A stretch of DNA of 64,000 nt, taken from NCBI GenBank assembly GCA_022447665.1, contig JAKVAQ010000001.1, forward strand, positions 138,830-202,829, in the 5' to 3' direction. Position 1 is the first letter of the stretch. The number at the start of each line of letters is the position of its first letter. Source of the DNA: Crocinitomicaceae bacterium. GTDB lineage: Bacteria; Bacteroidota; Bacteroidia; Flavobacteriales_D; Crocinitomicaceae. The notes under the pieces were generated by a model that did no database searches, was not told the DNA's origin, and saw only the letters and a program-made list of their open reading frames with translations. Positions 17,010 to 24,959 of this stretch are shown in pieces. The translations under genes and the position numbers were made by a program.

Positions 17010-17498
17010 ATGACTGCGAAAGAATTTAATAAAAGTGTTGATCAATATGCCGATAATTTATTTCGGTTTGTTGTAAAGCACCTGCGTAATGAGGACGCAG
17101 CGCGTGATGTGGTACAAGAGACTTTTGCTAAGGTTTGGCAAAAGCACGAAGACATAAATGCAGAAAAAGTAAAATCATATTTATTCACTACGGCTCACAG
17201 AACTCTTATTGACTTATTGCGAAAAGAGAAATACACACAAGACCAAATATACATTGACCAAATAAGTCATGCTGAGCCTGTGAAGAATATGGATTTACAA
17301 AAGATATTAGACAATGCACTAGATCAACTGCCGGAAATTCAAAAGACTGTTGTTCTTTTAAGAGATTATGAAGGATACTCTTATGACGAGATTGGGCAGA
17401 TTACTGGATTGGAGGCAAGCCAAGTGAAAGTGTACATATTTAGAGCAAGAAAAAAACTACAGAAAATATTAGTAAGCGTTGAAGCAGTACTAGACTAA
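17010..17498 (+). CDS. ECF-type RNA polymerase sigma factor
   Basis: The product has about 162 residues with the two ECF regions: sigma2 (NEDAARDVVQETFAKVW) and sigma4 (LPEIQKTVVLLRDYEGYSYD, then EIGQITGLEASQVKVYIF). The reading frame can be extended to a TTG at 16971, but that stretch overlaps a promoter of the ECF form, so the ATG at 17010 is preferred. The neighbouring gene, three bases downstream, encodes a membrane anti-sigma-like protein. Matching promoters ahead of the upstream TonB-like gene, this gene and the downstream barrel define a local regulon. Confidence 0.9.
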   Translation: MTAKEFNKSVDQYADNLFRFVVKHLRNEDAARDVVQETFAKVWQKHEDINAEKVKSYLFTTAHRTLIDLLRKEKYTQDQIYIDQISHAEPVKNMDLQKILDNALDQLPEIQKTVVLLRDYEGYSYDEIGQITGLEASQVKVYIFRARKKLQKILVSVEAVLD

Positions 17499-17500
17499 TA

Positions 17501-18502
17501 ATGGAAACGATTAATTTACATAACTACGAGGCATTTATGCTCGATTATATGGAGGGGAACCTTTCGGATGACCTTACCATTGAGTTGATGGACTTTGCGA
17601 ATAATCATCCAGAGTTAGAGATTGATATTTTCGATAATGTGACTGACCTAAGTTTTGTGGCCGAGGATCTTTCTTACGGTGATACGTCAGATTTGAAAGT
17701 TCACGAGGACGAAGCTTTATTTGATAAAATGGTGGGTATAGTAGAGGGAGAATATTCCTCTGAAGAAGTAGCTGCGATAGAAAAAGAAATTTCTGAAAAA
17801 GAGTTAGATAAAAACTATGCTTATTTCAAGGCAGCGAAACTCATTCCATCTCAAACTGAGGTTTACGGAAATACTGCCGAACTTAAGGTAGCTACTGGCC
17901 GCGTTATTACACTGAATGCTTGGAGATATAGCTCAATTGCTGCAGCTGCTGTAATTACAATATTTGCTTTAGCTTATAACTTCACTGGAGGTGCAAATGC
18001 AGGAGCTGATAAAATGATTCACGGGTTAGCAAACGAAAAAGTGAATTTAACACCGAATAATGCTGACTTTAAACATACTAGGGGCGAAGTTGAGCAAGAC
18101 GTTGAAGTTATTAATACATACAATTATACTCCTGAAAATAACTTGGTAGCTTTTGAGGAAGAAAAAAAGGATATTGTTATTGACACTGCTGCCAATACGC
18201 TTCCAATTCTCAACCAAGACTCGCCTAAAGAAAACAATATTGCTCAAGAAAATAATTTGGATAAGGATACTTCTTCAGCAACAATTACTCCTTCTATTGA
18301 GGATGACAATATTGTCTTTAACGATCCGGGTACTACAACAAAAACTTCTGAGCCTTATTCTCTATTTACTAACGCAATGTCTGAATTCATTAATAAGGAT
18401 GTAGCCTACGTAAAAGAAGAGACTACAGGAGGGAATTCAGGTACGGTAACTCACCGTTTTTCACTAGGAAAATTCTCTTTCGAAAGAAAAAAATCAAACT
18501 AG
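17501..18502 (+). CDS. membrane-anchored anti-sigma factor-like protein
   Basis: The 333-residue protein has a cytosolic N-terminal half (METINLHNYEAFMLDYMEGN, the opening typical of Bacteroidota anti-sigma proteins), one transmembrane segment near residues 145-162 (YSSIAAAAVITIFALAYNF), and a low-complexity periplasmic tail rich in Asn, Asp and Thr. No zinc-binding HxxxCxxC motif is seen. Its position three bases after the sigma gene and its topology make it the likely sequestering partner of that sigma factor. The signal it senses is unknown. Confidence 0.75.
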   Translation: METINLHNYEAFMLDYMEGNLSDDLTIELMDFANNHPELEIDIFDNVTDLSFVAEDLSYGDTSDLKVHEDEALFDKMVGIVEGEYSSEEVAAIEKEISEKELDKNYAYFKAAKLIPSQTEVYGNTAELKVATGRVITLNAWRYSSIAAAAVITIFALAYNFTGGANAGADKMIHGLANEKVNLTPNNADFKHTRGEVEQDVEVINTYNYTPENNLVAFEEEKKDIVIDTAANTLPILNQDSPKENNIAQENNLDKDTSSATITPSIEDDNIVFNDPGTTTKTSEPYSLFTNAMSEFINKDVAYVKEETTGGNSGTVTHRFSLGKFSFERKKSN

Positions 18503-18503
18503 C

Positions 18504-18530
18504 TGTAACTTTTAAATATAGGTGTGCGTC
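18504..18530 (+). promoter_or_regulatory. ECF sigma-type promoter 3 (upstream of barrel gene)
   Basis: TGTAAC at 18504-18509 and CGTC at 18527-18530 have a 17-base spacer, as in promoter 2. The stretch begins two bases after the anti-sigma gene stop codon. Confidence 0.7.
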
Positions 18531-18608
18531 CAACGGATGAATTAACAAAAGAACCACAGAGAATAACCAAATATACTGTGGCCATTAAAAACCAAAAACA
18601 CTAACAAA

Positions 18609-19301
18609 ATGAAAAAATTAGCAATTACTTTAATCGGGATCTTCGGGCTTGTAGCATTTGCTCAAGAAGAAAGCGGAGACACTACTAAATTTAAATTTGG
18701 AAGCACTGAGTTTATTATCATTAACGGAGATACTACAATGGTTGATGGTGAAGTAGAACAAGACAAAAACATCACTGTAACTCCAGATAAAGATGAACTT
18801 ACCTACTGGGGAGGATTTGATGTAGGCGTTGGAATTATGATGAATTCTTCATTTCAAAATTCATTTAACTCTCCACACCTTGATTTAGATCCTGCACAGT
18901 CGTTTTCATACAACTTCAACTTTGCTGAAACGCGCATTAGAATTGTAAAGGATTATTTTGGAATTGTAACAGGGCTAGGATTTACTAATGCACGTTATGG
19001 ATTGAATGACAATAGAATGCGTTTAGCTGCTACTACAGATTCTACTTGGGGATACCAGGACACCACCTTAGTAACTGGATTCAGTAAAAACCAACTTCGT
19101 GTAAACTACTTTAATGTTCCTTTATTATTCCAAATCAACACTTCAAAGGACCCAGACAAGAACTTCCATATTGCTTTTGGTGCGATAGGTGGTGTTAGAA
19201 TTGGATCGAACATGAAATACAAGTACGATGTTTTAGGCGGTCAACGTAAAGACAAAGAAAAAGGAAAATACAACTTAAATCCTTTGTGTGATCGATTTTA
19301 A
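18609..19301 (+). pseudogene. PorT-like outer-membrane beta-barrel gene, 3' end replaced by tandem repeat
   Basis: The first 225 residues are a normal outer-membrane barrel: signal peptide (to about residue 19), then alternating strands such as YWGGFDVGVGIMM, RIRIVKDYFGIVTGLGF and HIAFGAIGGVRIGS, ending in KEKGKYNLNP. Relatives continue after NLNP with two or more strands and a terminal aromatic residue. Here the frame runs instead into a 63-base tandem repeat and stops after LCDRF. About 40-60 C-terminal residues, including the barrel-closing strand and the assembly signal, appear to be missing, so the product is unlikely to assemble. The gene has an ECF-type promoter, so it is a probable target of the neighbouring sigma factor. 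Confidence 0.75.
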
Positions 19302-19450
19302 CAGTATCCAACGCAGACTTCATTATGTGAAAGTACAGCGAGATGACTGTGTGATCGATTTTAACAGTATCCAACGCAGACTTCATTATGTGAAAGTACA
19401 GCGAGATGACTGTGTGATCGATTTCATCAGTATACTAGACAGACTTCATT
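19285..19450. repeat. 63-base tandem repeat, 2.6 copies, inside barrel gene 3' end
   Basis: Units start at 19285, 19348 and 19411. The first two are identical over 63 bases; the third covers 40 bases and is diverged in its middle. Each unit begins TGTGTGATCGATTT. The array is flanked by CAACTTAAA at 19271-19279 and again at 19451-19459, which could be a nine-base target duplication. No spacer/repeat alternation is present, so it is not a CRISPR array. Confidence 0.9.
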
Positions 19451-19461
19451 CAACTTAAAAT

Positions 19462-19546
19462 ATTGTTTTTTGACGAACGACAAATTTCTTGACAAAAGGG
19501 TCTTCTGTCAAGATAAGTAGGCGATCTGAGTTGTCAAAAAATAATC
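19462..19546. repeat. 85-base element with terminal inverted repeats
   Basis: The left arm ATTGTTTTTTGACGAAC and right arm GTTGTCAAAAAATAAT pair over 16 positions with one mismatch and one bulge. Inside, CTTGACA and TGTCAAG form a second hairpin. It lies directly after the tandem repeat array and could be the remnant of a small mobile element. Confidence 0.5.
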
Positions 19547-19569
19547 TGCTTCGCAGCAGCTTCATGGTT

Positions 19570-19600
19570 CCCCTGGCTATTTAGTCAGGGGGTTTTTGTT
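19570..19600 (+). terminator. terminator downstream of truncated barrel gene
   Basis: CCCCTGGCTA pairs with TAGTCAGGGG (one G-T pair) and is followed by a T-rich tail. It was probably the original terminator of the barrel operon and now lies 270 bases past the premature stop. Confidence 0.75.
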
Positions 19601-20215
19601 TTATGGAATCGCCTTAAATGAATATCCATGTTCCTTCCAGTATTCCAATAATTTTGGAAGCTCTTCTTTTACTTGAGGAAACGCGTTTTGCGAATCATGA
19701 AAAACGATATTGGAACCAGACTTTGCTTTCTTCTTTAGTAGTTTTATTCTTGCTTCAGAGGAGAGGGTATTATCAAAGTCATAAGAAATTAGTGTCCAAA
19801 ACACTACTTGAAACCCTTCCTTGCTTAGTGCCTTGCACTGTGCATTGGTCATTTTACCATAAGCAGGGCGGTATAAATTTGTTGGGAATATCTCTCTCGA
19901 TTTAAGAGCATTCTCCACATAAGTTTTAGTATTCATTCCCCATCCTTTGAGGTGTTTGAATCCATGATTGCCCACCGCATGTCCTTCGTCAATTATGCGC
20001 TGAAACAAATCAGGATATGCAACTGCATTCTCTCCAATACAAAAGAAAGTCGCCTTCGCATCATACTTCTTTAACGTATCAAGAATAAAAGGTGTTGATG
20101 TAGGCTCTGGACCATCATCAAAGGTTAAGTAAATAGATTTGGAATTCGTGTTTACTTCCCACAAACCGCCCGGATACATGACCCGGGCAAGTTTTGGAAA
20201 AGTAAAATATCTCAC
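19601..20215 (-). CDS. polysaccharide deacetylase family protein (NodB domain)
   Basis: The 204-residue protein carries the carbohydrate esterase 4 motifs in order: LTFDDGPEP (motif 1, catalytic base and metal Asp), NHGFKHL (motif 2, the two metal His), YRPAYGK (motif 3), and SNIVFHDSQ (motif 5, catalytic His). Such enzymes remove N- or O-acetyl groups from chitin-like polymers, peptidoglycan or capsule. No clear signal peptide is visible. It follows the DUF2723 gene by nine bases on the same strand, so the two are probably co-expressed and may act on the same envelope glycan. Confidence 0.88.
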   Translation of the reverse strand: MRYFTFPKLARVMYPGGLWEVNTNSKSIYLTFDDGPEPTSTPFILDTLKKYDAKATFFCIGENAVAYPDLFQRIIDEGHAVGNHGFKHLKGWGMNTKTYVENALKSREIFPTNLYRPAYGKMTNAQCKALSKEGFQVVFWTLISYDFDNTLSSEARIKLLKKKAKSGSNIVFHDSQNAFPQVKEELPKLLEYWKEHGYSFKAIP

Positions 20216-20224
20216 TAATATGGA

Positions 20225-23200
20225 TTAATTAACACCCATTAAACTGAATAATGCGCTGTAATCTGAGAACAGCTTATCAAATGTTCCCATTACTCGTTGC
20301 TGCGTTTCAACAGAATGACCCTTAATTAAAGGCAGACCTGCCTTAACGAGATCAGTCATATTCTTAAAGCGCTGCGTTAAATTCGTTACATAAACCTCAT
20401 CAGTATTCAAGCTAAAGTTCACTTGGAATACCGAGAAATAACCTCTGTAAATATCAAACATATCCATTACTGTTTGCGAAGAGAACTCAGGATCTAAACT
20501 TAAATAGTACTCCATCTCTTCTTCGTAAACATCAAAAAGTTTGTCAGTATACAATGCTCCATTTTCAACATCACCTACTGTGTAATATGCTGAGATAAAT
20601 GAAGGAATTACCTTACCTAAAGGAACATTTTCCTCTGGCATCATCATCATTGCAAAGTTCAATATTTCAGTAACCTTAGCTGAATTCTCTGCCATAATCG
20701 CTTCAGCAGCTTTTTTCTCAGCAGGGATATCGCTTCTTGTAAACGTACCTATTTGCGTAGGTATAATATCCGTAGGGTTTCCTGCAGAATCAGCGGCTAT
20801 AATTTGATCAAATAGCTGAACTTTCTGGTTAGCTAATTCATATTCTTGAGTATAAGCATCAGCCAACACCGAGAACTGAACTCTAAAGTTGTTGGTCATT
20901 GTTCTTCTCGTATAATAATCTACCAATACACCAGGTGCATTCATATTACCATAATCAAAGTTTACTACAAGGTTCTCGTACATCTTGGAAACATTGATTT
21001 CTCCTAACGAATTAGGGTTACGGCCCGCCTTAGCTTCAATCGGAACGAGCTTGTATACCAATCCTTCAGCGAAGAAATACTTATCTAAACCTAAGTAAGT
21101 GCTCGCATCTGCTGAACTTGCGAAGTAGATTGGACGCTCCCAATTGTTGTGTGCGATAATATCAAGAATCATTAAGTCTGCCTTGTAAATAATACGCTTA
21201 GGCACTTTCCAATAAATTCTGTCTACTATTCTATCCGCATCTTCTTGTTCAACTATTCCATTGGCCAAAACTTTCTCTCTGTCAACTGCAACAGATAATC
21301 CTTTTGATGGTAGAACGAAAATATCTTGATTGTAGACACCTCTTGTAATGTTATTGTCATCACGTAAATATTCCATCACCATTTCAGCTGGTAAATAATC
21401 GAAAGCATCATTAAACTGGTTAAATACGCTTTCTACAGCCTGTAATTCATTTGGCTTCATGTTAAACATTTCTTGACCCTTCGCTATTATGTTCATTGTT
21501 AAGTTCGTGAAATCATAGTAGGTAGCAGAAGTATCCATTCCAGGAATTGAATTGTATAAATCAGCCTTTTCAGTTGCAAAACTCGTTGTTGACAATACCG
21601 AATAAAGCGAACGTGTTGCTTGCGTAAATGCCGCTTGGAATATCTCCTCGTTCACTTCAATCTTTGTATCAATCAACTTCTTGGTTTTATCATCAATTTG
21701 AGGCCAAGTTGTGTAAATAAGAGAGGTTGTTCCACCCATTGCAAGGGCATCTCTATAACCGTATTGACGGTATTGCTCTTCGGTAAACGAAATTGGTAAT
21801 GCTTCAGACTCGTATGCCTTCTTCGTCATTTGCTCGGTATACCAATCCGTATTCAATAAACTTAAGTTACAAACACGAACGTCAGTTTTAACACCTTCTA
21901 CCTCTTGCAGATACCAAAGCGGGAAAGTATCGTTATCACCATTTGTAAATACGATACCTTGTGTGTCACAACTTTGTAAATAGTTATATGCTAGTGCACG
22001 CGCTGTTGTACGACCAGATCTATCATGGTCATCCCACCCTTGTGCACCCATTATTACAGGAACAGGGAAGGTCAAGGCGATAGCAATATAAGCTGCCGTA
22101 GTTTCCGATTTAATGGCAGACCTTAGTAAAATCATTATACCTAAAAGAGCAGCCATCACCAATGCTAAGTAGAACATTCCCATTGAAGCTGTTTTGTCTC
22201 CGAAATAGAACATTCCGCCTAATACTACAAAGGCTCCTACCACATAACCAAGATCTTTCCATTGCCATGTTTTAAAAGCATCGAACATTGCGGTAACCGC
22301 TAATCCAATCCACATAGAGAAAGCATAGAACGAAGCAGCATAAGCATAATCACGCTCACGCGGTTCGAAAGGTTTCTGGTTTAGGTATAAGATAATTGCG
22401 AATCCCGTGAATAAGAAAAGTAGTGTAATAATCCACCATTCTTTCACTGATTTCATCAGCATAAAAATGAATCCGATTACTCCCAAAATCAATGGAAGCA
22501 TATAGAATTTATTGTGTGATGGGTTTTCGGTAATGATACTAGGTGCTTTTGTTTGGTCACCAATATGATGCTTATCAATAAAGTTTAGACCTGTAATCCA
22601 GTTACCATCCCTTGGGCTACCATGTCCCTGCTCATCACTTTGACGTCCTGAGAAATTCCACATGAAATAACGCCAATACATCCAACCCACCTGGTAGGAT
22701 GCAAAGTAGCGCATATTCTCTCCAAAGGTTGGAACGTTACCCACGAAGTTCCCTTGACGATCAAAGATCTTCATGTATGATTTATCACTTTTTGGTCCTT
22801 GAACCATGAAGTCGTTATGACCACTCCAACTTTTGTATCCATTAACGTGGCGCGGTTCTGCAGAGTACATTCTAGGTAGGAAAGTAGATTGCTCAGGTTC
22901 GAAGGCCGCCTTTTGATTCGTCCCATCGAAGGTTTGGAAATATTTCTCAACAATGTCACCAGAACCTAATTGGTCTCTGAACGCTATTGCCTCAGCCTCC
23001 GATTTAAATCCTTTGATTTCGTTTCCTGTTTTAGACTGAACAACAAATCTTCTCAAATAAATATCTGAACGATCTCTCCACTCATTTCCAGGAAGCGTTT
23101 GTGCATTATAGTATTGTCCGTAAAGAATAGGCCAGTCACCATATTGCTCACGCTTTAAGTACGATTGTAAACTTACCAGGTTCTCAGGATCGTTTTCATC

Positions 23201-24244
23201 CAACGGCGTATTCTCGTTTGAACGAATCACAATCATTGCAAAACAAGAATATCCAATAAAGATCATTGTAGCACTCCAAACTGCAGTGTTTGCAACAGAA
23301 TACCCTTTCTTTTTAGTAAACCATAAACCTCCAACTAAAAGTCCAATCAATAACATGAAGAAGACGATTGTACCAGAGTTAAATGGCATTCCCATTGAGT
23401 TTACGAAATAACGCTCAAATCCAGAAGCGATTTGAACTGTCATTGGAATAAGAATCGCTTGAATAAAACCTAGTATAAAAACACCAATAACACCAGTTAA
23501 TAAGAAACCACCAATTGTTGTTTTTGGATATTTTCTAAAATAGATTACATAAGCTAATACCGGAATACAAAGTAGGTTTAGTAGATGGACACCAATTGAA
23601 AGACCAATCATGAAGAAGATAAAAATCAACCATCTATCTGGATTTTTTTCAGGAGCATAAGTAGCGTCATCCACTTGAGCTTCTTGAATATCTGCCATTT
23701 CAGAATCCCACTTAAAAATTGCCCATACCACTAAAGCAGTAAAGAATGATGACATTGCATATACCTCACCCTCTACTGCTGAGAACCAGAAAGAGTCTGT
23801 AAATGTGTAAGCAATTGCACCTATTAAACCAGAACCAATTGCCGCCCAACCTTGCGCTGCCGATAATACATTTTTCTTCTCTACCTTTTCTACCTCTGCG
23901 CTTTTATTGAACAAAGACATTGCAGGAGCAAGCTGAATTTTTTTCGAGATCATAGTAATGGTCCAGAAAAGGAACAATACCGTAAATGAACTACTCAACC
24001 CAGACATGAGGTTAACCATGTAGGCCGCGTTTTCAGGGGAACCTCCAAATAGGGAGAAGATTCGACCTAACATATTAAAAAGTGGTGCTCCAGGAGGGTG
24101 ACCTACTTCTAATTTATATGCTGTAGTGATGTATTCCCCACAGTCCCATAAACTTGTGGTTCCTTCTAACGTCATGATGTAAACGATGGTAGCGAAAAGG
24201 AATACCATCCATCCTACAATATTGTTTAGCTTTTTATAGTCCAT
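20225..24244 (-). CDS. DUF2723 membrane protein (GT-C-like, TMEM260-related)
   Basis: The 1339-residue protein has a DUF2723 N-terminal domain: TLEGTTSLWDCGEYITTAYK and KLEVGHPPGAPLFNMLGRIF, then many membrane segments up to about residue 760. The CGEY/GHPPG region corresponds to the catalytic loop of GT-C enzymes; the related human TMEM260 is a protein O-mannosyltransferase. A soluble C-terminal part (about 770-1339) includes NGDNDTFPLWYLQEVEGVK, a conserved stretch of the Bacteroidota family. It probably transfers sugars to exported proteins or glycans at the inner membrane. It heads a two-gene unit with the deacetylase. Confidence 0.85.
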   Translation of the reverse strand: MDYKKLNNIVGWMVFLFATIVYIMTLEGTTSLWDCGEYITTAYKLEVGHPPGAPLFNMLGRIFSLFGGSPENAAYMVNLMSGLSSSFTVLFLFWTITMISKKIQLAPAMSLFNKSAEVEKVEKKNVLSAAQGWAAIGSGLIGAIAYTFTDSFWFSAVEGEVYAMSSFFTALVVWAIFKWDSEMADIQEAQVDDATYAPEKNPDRWLIFIFFMIGLSIGVHLLNLLCIPVLAYVIYFRKYPKTTIGGFLLTGVIGVFILGFIQAILIPMTVQIASGFERYFVNSMGMPFNSGTIVFFMLLIGLLVGGLWFTKKKGYSVANTAVWSATMIFIGYSCFAMIVIRSNENTPLDENDPENLVSLQSYLKREQYGDWPILYGQYYNAQTLPGNEWRDRSDIYLRRFVVQSKTGNEIKGFKSEAEAIAFRDQLGSGDIVEKYFQTFDGTNQKAAFEPEQSTFLPRMYSAEPRHVNGYKSWSGHNDFMVQGPKSDKSYMKIFDRQGNFVGNVPTFGENMRYFASYQVGWMYWRYFMWNFSGRQSDEQGHGSPRDGNWITGLNFIDKHHIGDQTKAPSIITENPSHNKFYMLPLILGVIGFIFMLMKSVKEWWIITLLFLFTGFAIILYLNQKPFEPRERDYAYAASFYAFSMWIGLAVTAMFDAFKTWQWKDLGYVVGAFVVLGGMFYFGDKTASMGMFYLALVMAALLGIMILLRSAIKSETTAAYIAIALTFPVPVIMGAQGWDDHDRSGRTTARALAYNYLQSCDTQGIVFTNGDNDTFPLWYLQEVEGVKTDVRVCNLSLLNTDWYTEQMTKKAYESEALPISFTEEQYRQYGYRDALAMGGTTSLIYTTWPQIDDKTKKLIDTKIEVNEEIFQAAFTQATRSLYSVLSTTSFATEKADLYNSIPGMDTSATYYDFTNLTMNIIAKGQEMFNMKPNELQAVESVFNQFNDAFDYLPAEMVMEYLRDDNNITRGVYNQDIFVLPSKGLSVAVDREKVLANGIVEQEDADRIVDRIYWKVPKRIIYKADLMILDIIAHNNWERPIYFASSADASTYLGLDKYFFAEGLVYKLVPIEAKAGRNPNSLGEINVSKMYENLVVNFDYGNMNAPGVLVDYYTRRTMTNNFRVQFSVLADAYTQEYELANQKVQLFDQIIAADSAGNPTDIIPTQIGTFTRSDIPAEKKAAEAIMAENSAKVTEILNFAMMMMPEENVPLGKVIPSFISAYYTVGDVENGALYTDKLFDVYEEEMEYYLSLDPEFSSQTVMDMFDIYRGYFSVFQVNFSLNTDEVYVTNLTQRFKNMTDLVKAGLPLIKGHSVETQQRVMGTFDKLFSDYSALFSLMGVN

Positions 24245-24446
24245 AAAGTGCGTGCTTTAAGCAAACTTCAACGCTTTTAAATGCTGGGAGAAGTGATCTG
24301 CGAATTTAAAAATATATTTTGGCAATTATTCATCAAAACGAGAATTGCTTTTAATAGATGCTTAAAGAAAATGTGATTTAAGATTTTTTAACCCGAAACC
24401 TAAAATTTGGTTAAGACGTAAAAAGAAGATTTTTCAAGAGTATTAT

Positions 24447-24475
24447 TGGGAAAATAAAAAAAATATTAACTTTGC
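24447..24475 (+). promoter_or_regulatory. promoter of tRNA-Gln
   Basis: TTG at 24447-24449 and TAACTTTG at 24468-24475 with an 18-base spacer match the Bacteroidota consensus very well. The tRNA begins 48 bases downstream. Confidence 0.75.
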
Positions 24476-24523
24476 ACTCGCAATTTATTTTGCGCATCAA
24501 ACGAGATGTTGAAACTACTTTAT

Positions 24524-24596
24524 TGTCCCATGGTGTAACTGGCAACACGTCTGGTTTTGGTCCAGAAGAGTCTAGGTTCGAGCCCTAGTGGGACAA
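24524..24596 (+). tRNA. tRNA-Gln (anticodon TTG)
   Basis: The 73-base cloverleaf is complete: acceptor TGTCCCA/TGGGACA, D arm GTGT/ACAC, anticodon stem TCTGG/CCAGA with loop TTTTGGT (anticodon TTG), and T arm CTAGG/CCTAG with loop TTCGAGC. The CCA end is not encoded in full. A 17-base copy of its 3' end occurs at 35886 and a diverged one at 38870. Confidence 0.95.
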
Positions 24597-24601
24597 CAGA
24601 A

Positions 24602-24636
24602 AAATCCTTTCCGAATTATCGGGAAGGATTTTTTGT
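24602..24636 (+). terminator. terminator of tRNA-Gln
   Basis: AATCCTTTCC and GGGAAGGATT form a stem around an eight-base loop, followed by a T-run, six bases after the tRNA. Confidence 0.85.
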
Positions 24637-24662
24637 TTTTACCCGCTAGGGCGAGAAGTTTA

Positions 24663-24680
24663 TCTCGAGCGAAGTCGAGA
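24663..24680. repeat. short REP-like palindrome
   Basis: TCTCGA and TCGAGA flank GCGAAG. This form of small hairpin is widespread between genes in Flavobacteriales genomes; it appears once in the window in this form. Confidence 0.4.
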
Positions 24681-24762
24681 GAAGCCCCATTTTAATGGGA
24701 AGTTCCAGGGCATTTTTGTACTCCATAGGTTTGTGGAGATTTGGTTGTTCAAAGTTTCAAAA

Positions 24763-24817
24763 GAGGGTGGCCAAAATGTTGGACGATTGAAAAAATTCTA
24801 TTCTCTGATACATCTTA
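24763..24817. repeat. dispersed repeat downstream of tRNA-Gln (copy 1)
   Basis: The core TTGAAAAAATTCTATTC plus TCTGATAC (24787-24811) recurs exactly at 35994-36018, and similarity extends about 60 bases upstream with gaps. The neighbouring AGGGTGGCCAAAATGTT recurs with changes at 38662-38692. Both other copies also lie near duplicates of the tRNA 3' end. Confidence 0.7.
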
Positions 24818-24867
24818 CAGCGATTTGGGTTCTGACGCTATTGAAGGTTCAAGTCCCCTAATCAGAC

Positions 24868-24948
24868 TCTTCCTCCACCGACTGAAACGATTGGACACGA
24901 AAAATCGCTGGAAGATTAACCACGAAAGTGAAAGGAGGTGGAGGAAGA
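24868..24948. repeat. strong inverted repeat with 12-base arms
   Basis: TCTTCCTCCACC at 24868-24879 is exactly complementary to GGTGGAGGAAGA at 24937-24948 across a 57-base interval that contains a small CACGAAAGTG hairpin. It lies between the tRNA-Gln terminator and the end of the decayed phosphatase gene. No transposase is adjacent. Confidence 0.65.
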
Positions 24949-24959
24949 TTATGGGTATT

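Noticed and set aside
19195-19386. Reverse-strand ORF across the tandem repeat
   Set aside because: It stays open only because the repeat length is a multiple of three; the protein is the repeat translated twice with no family resemblance.
19285-19450. Possible CRISPR array
   Set aside because: The 63-base units are directly abutting with no unique spacers, only 2.6 copies exist, and no cas genes are nearby.
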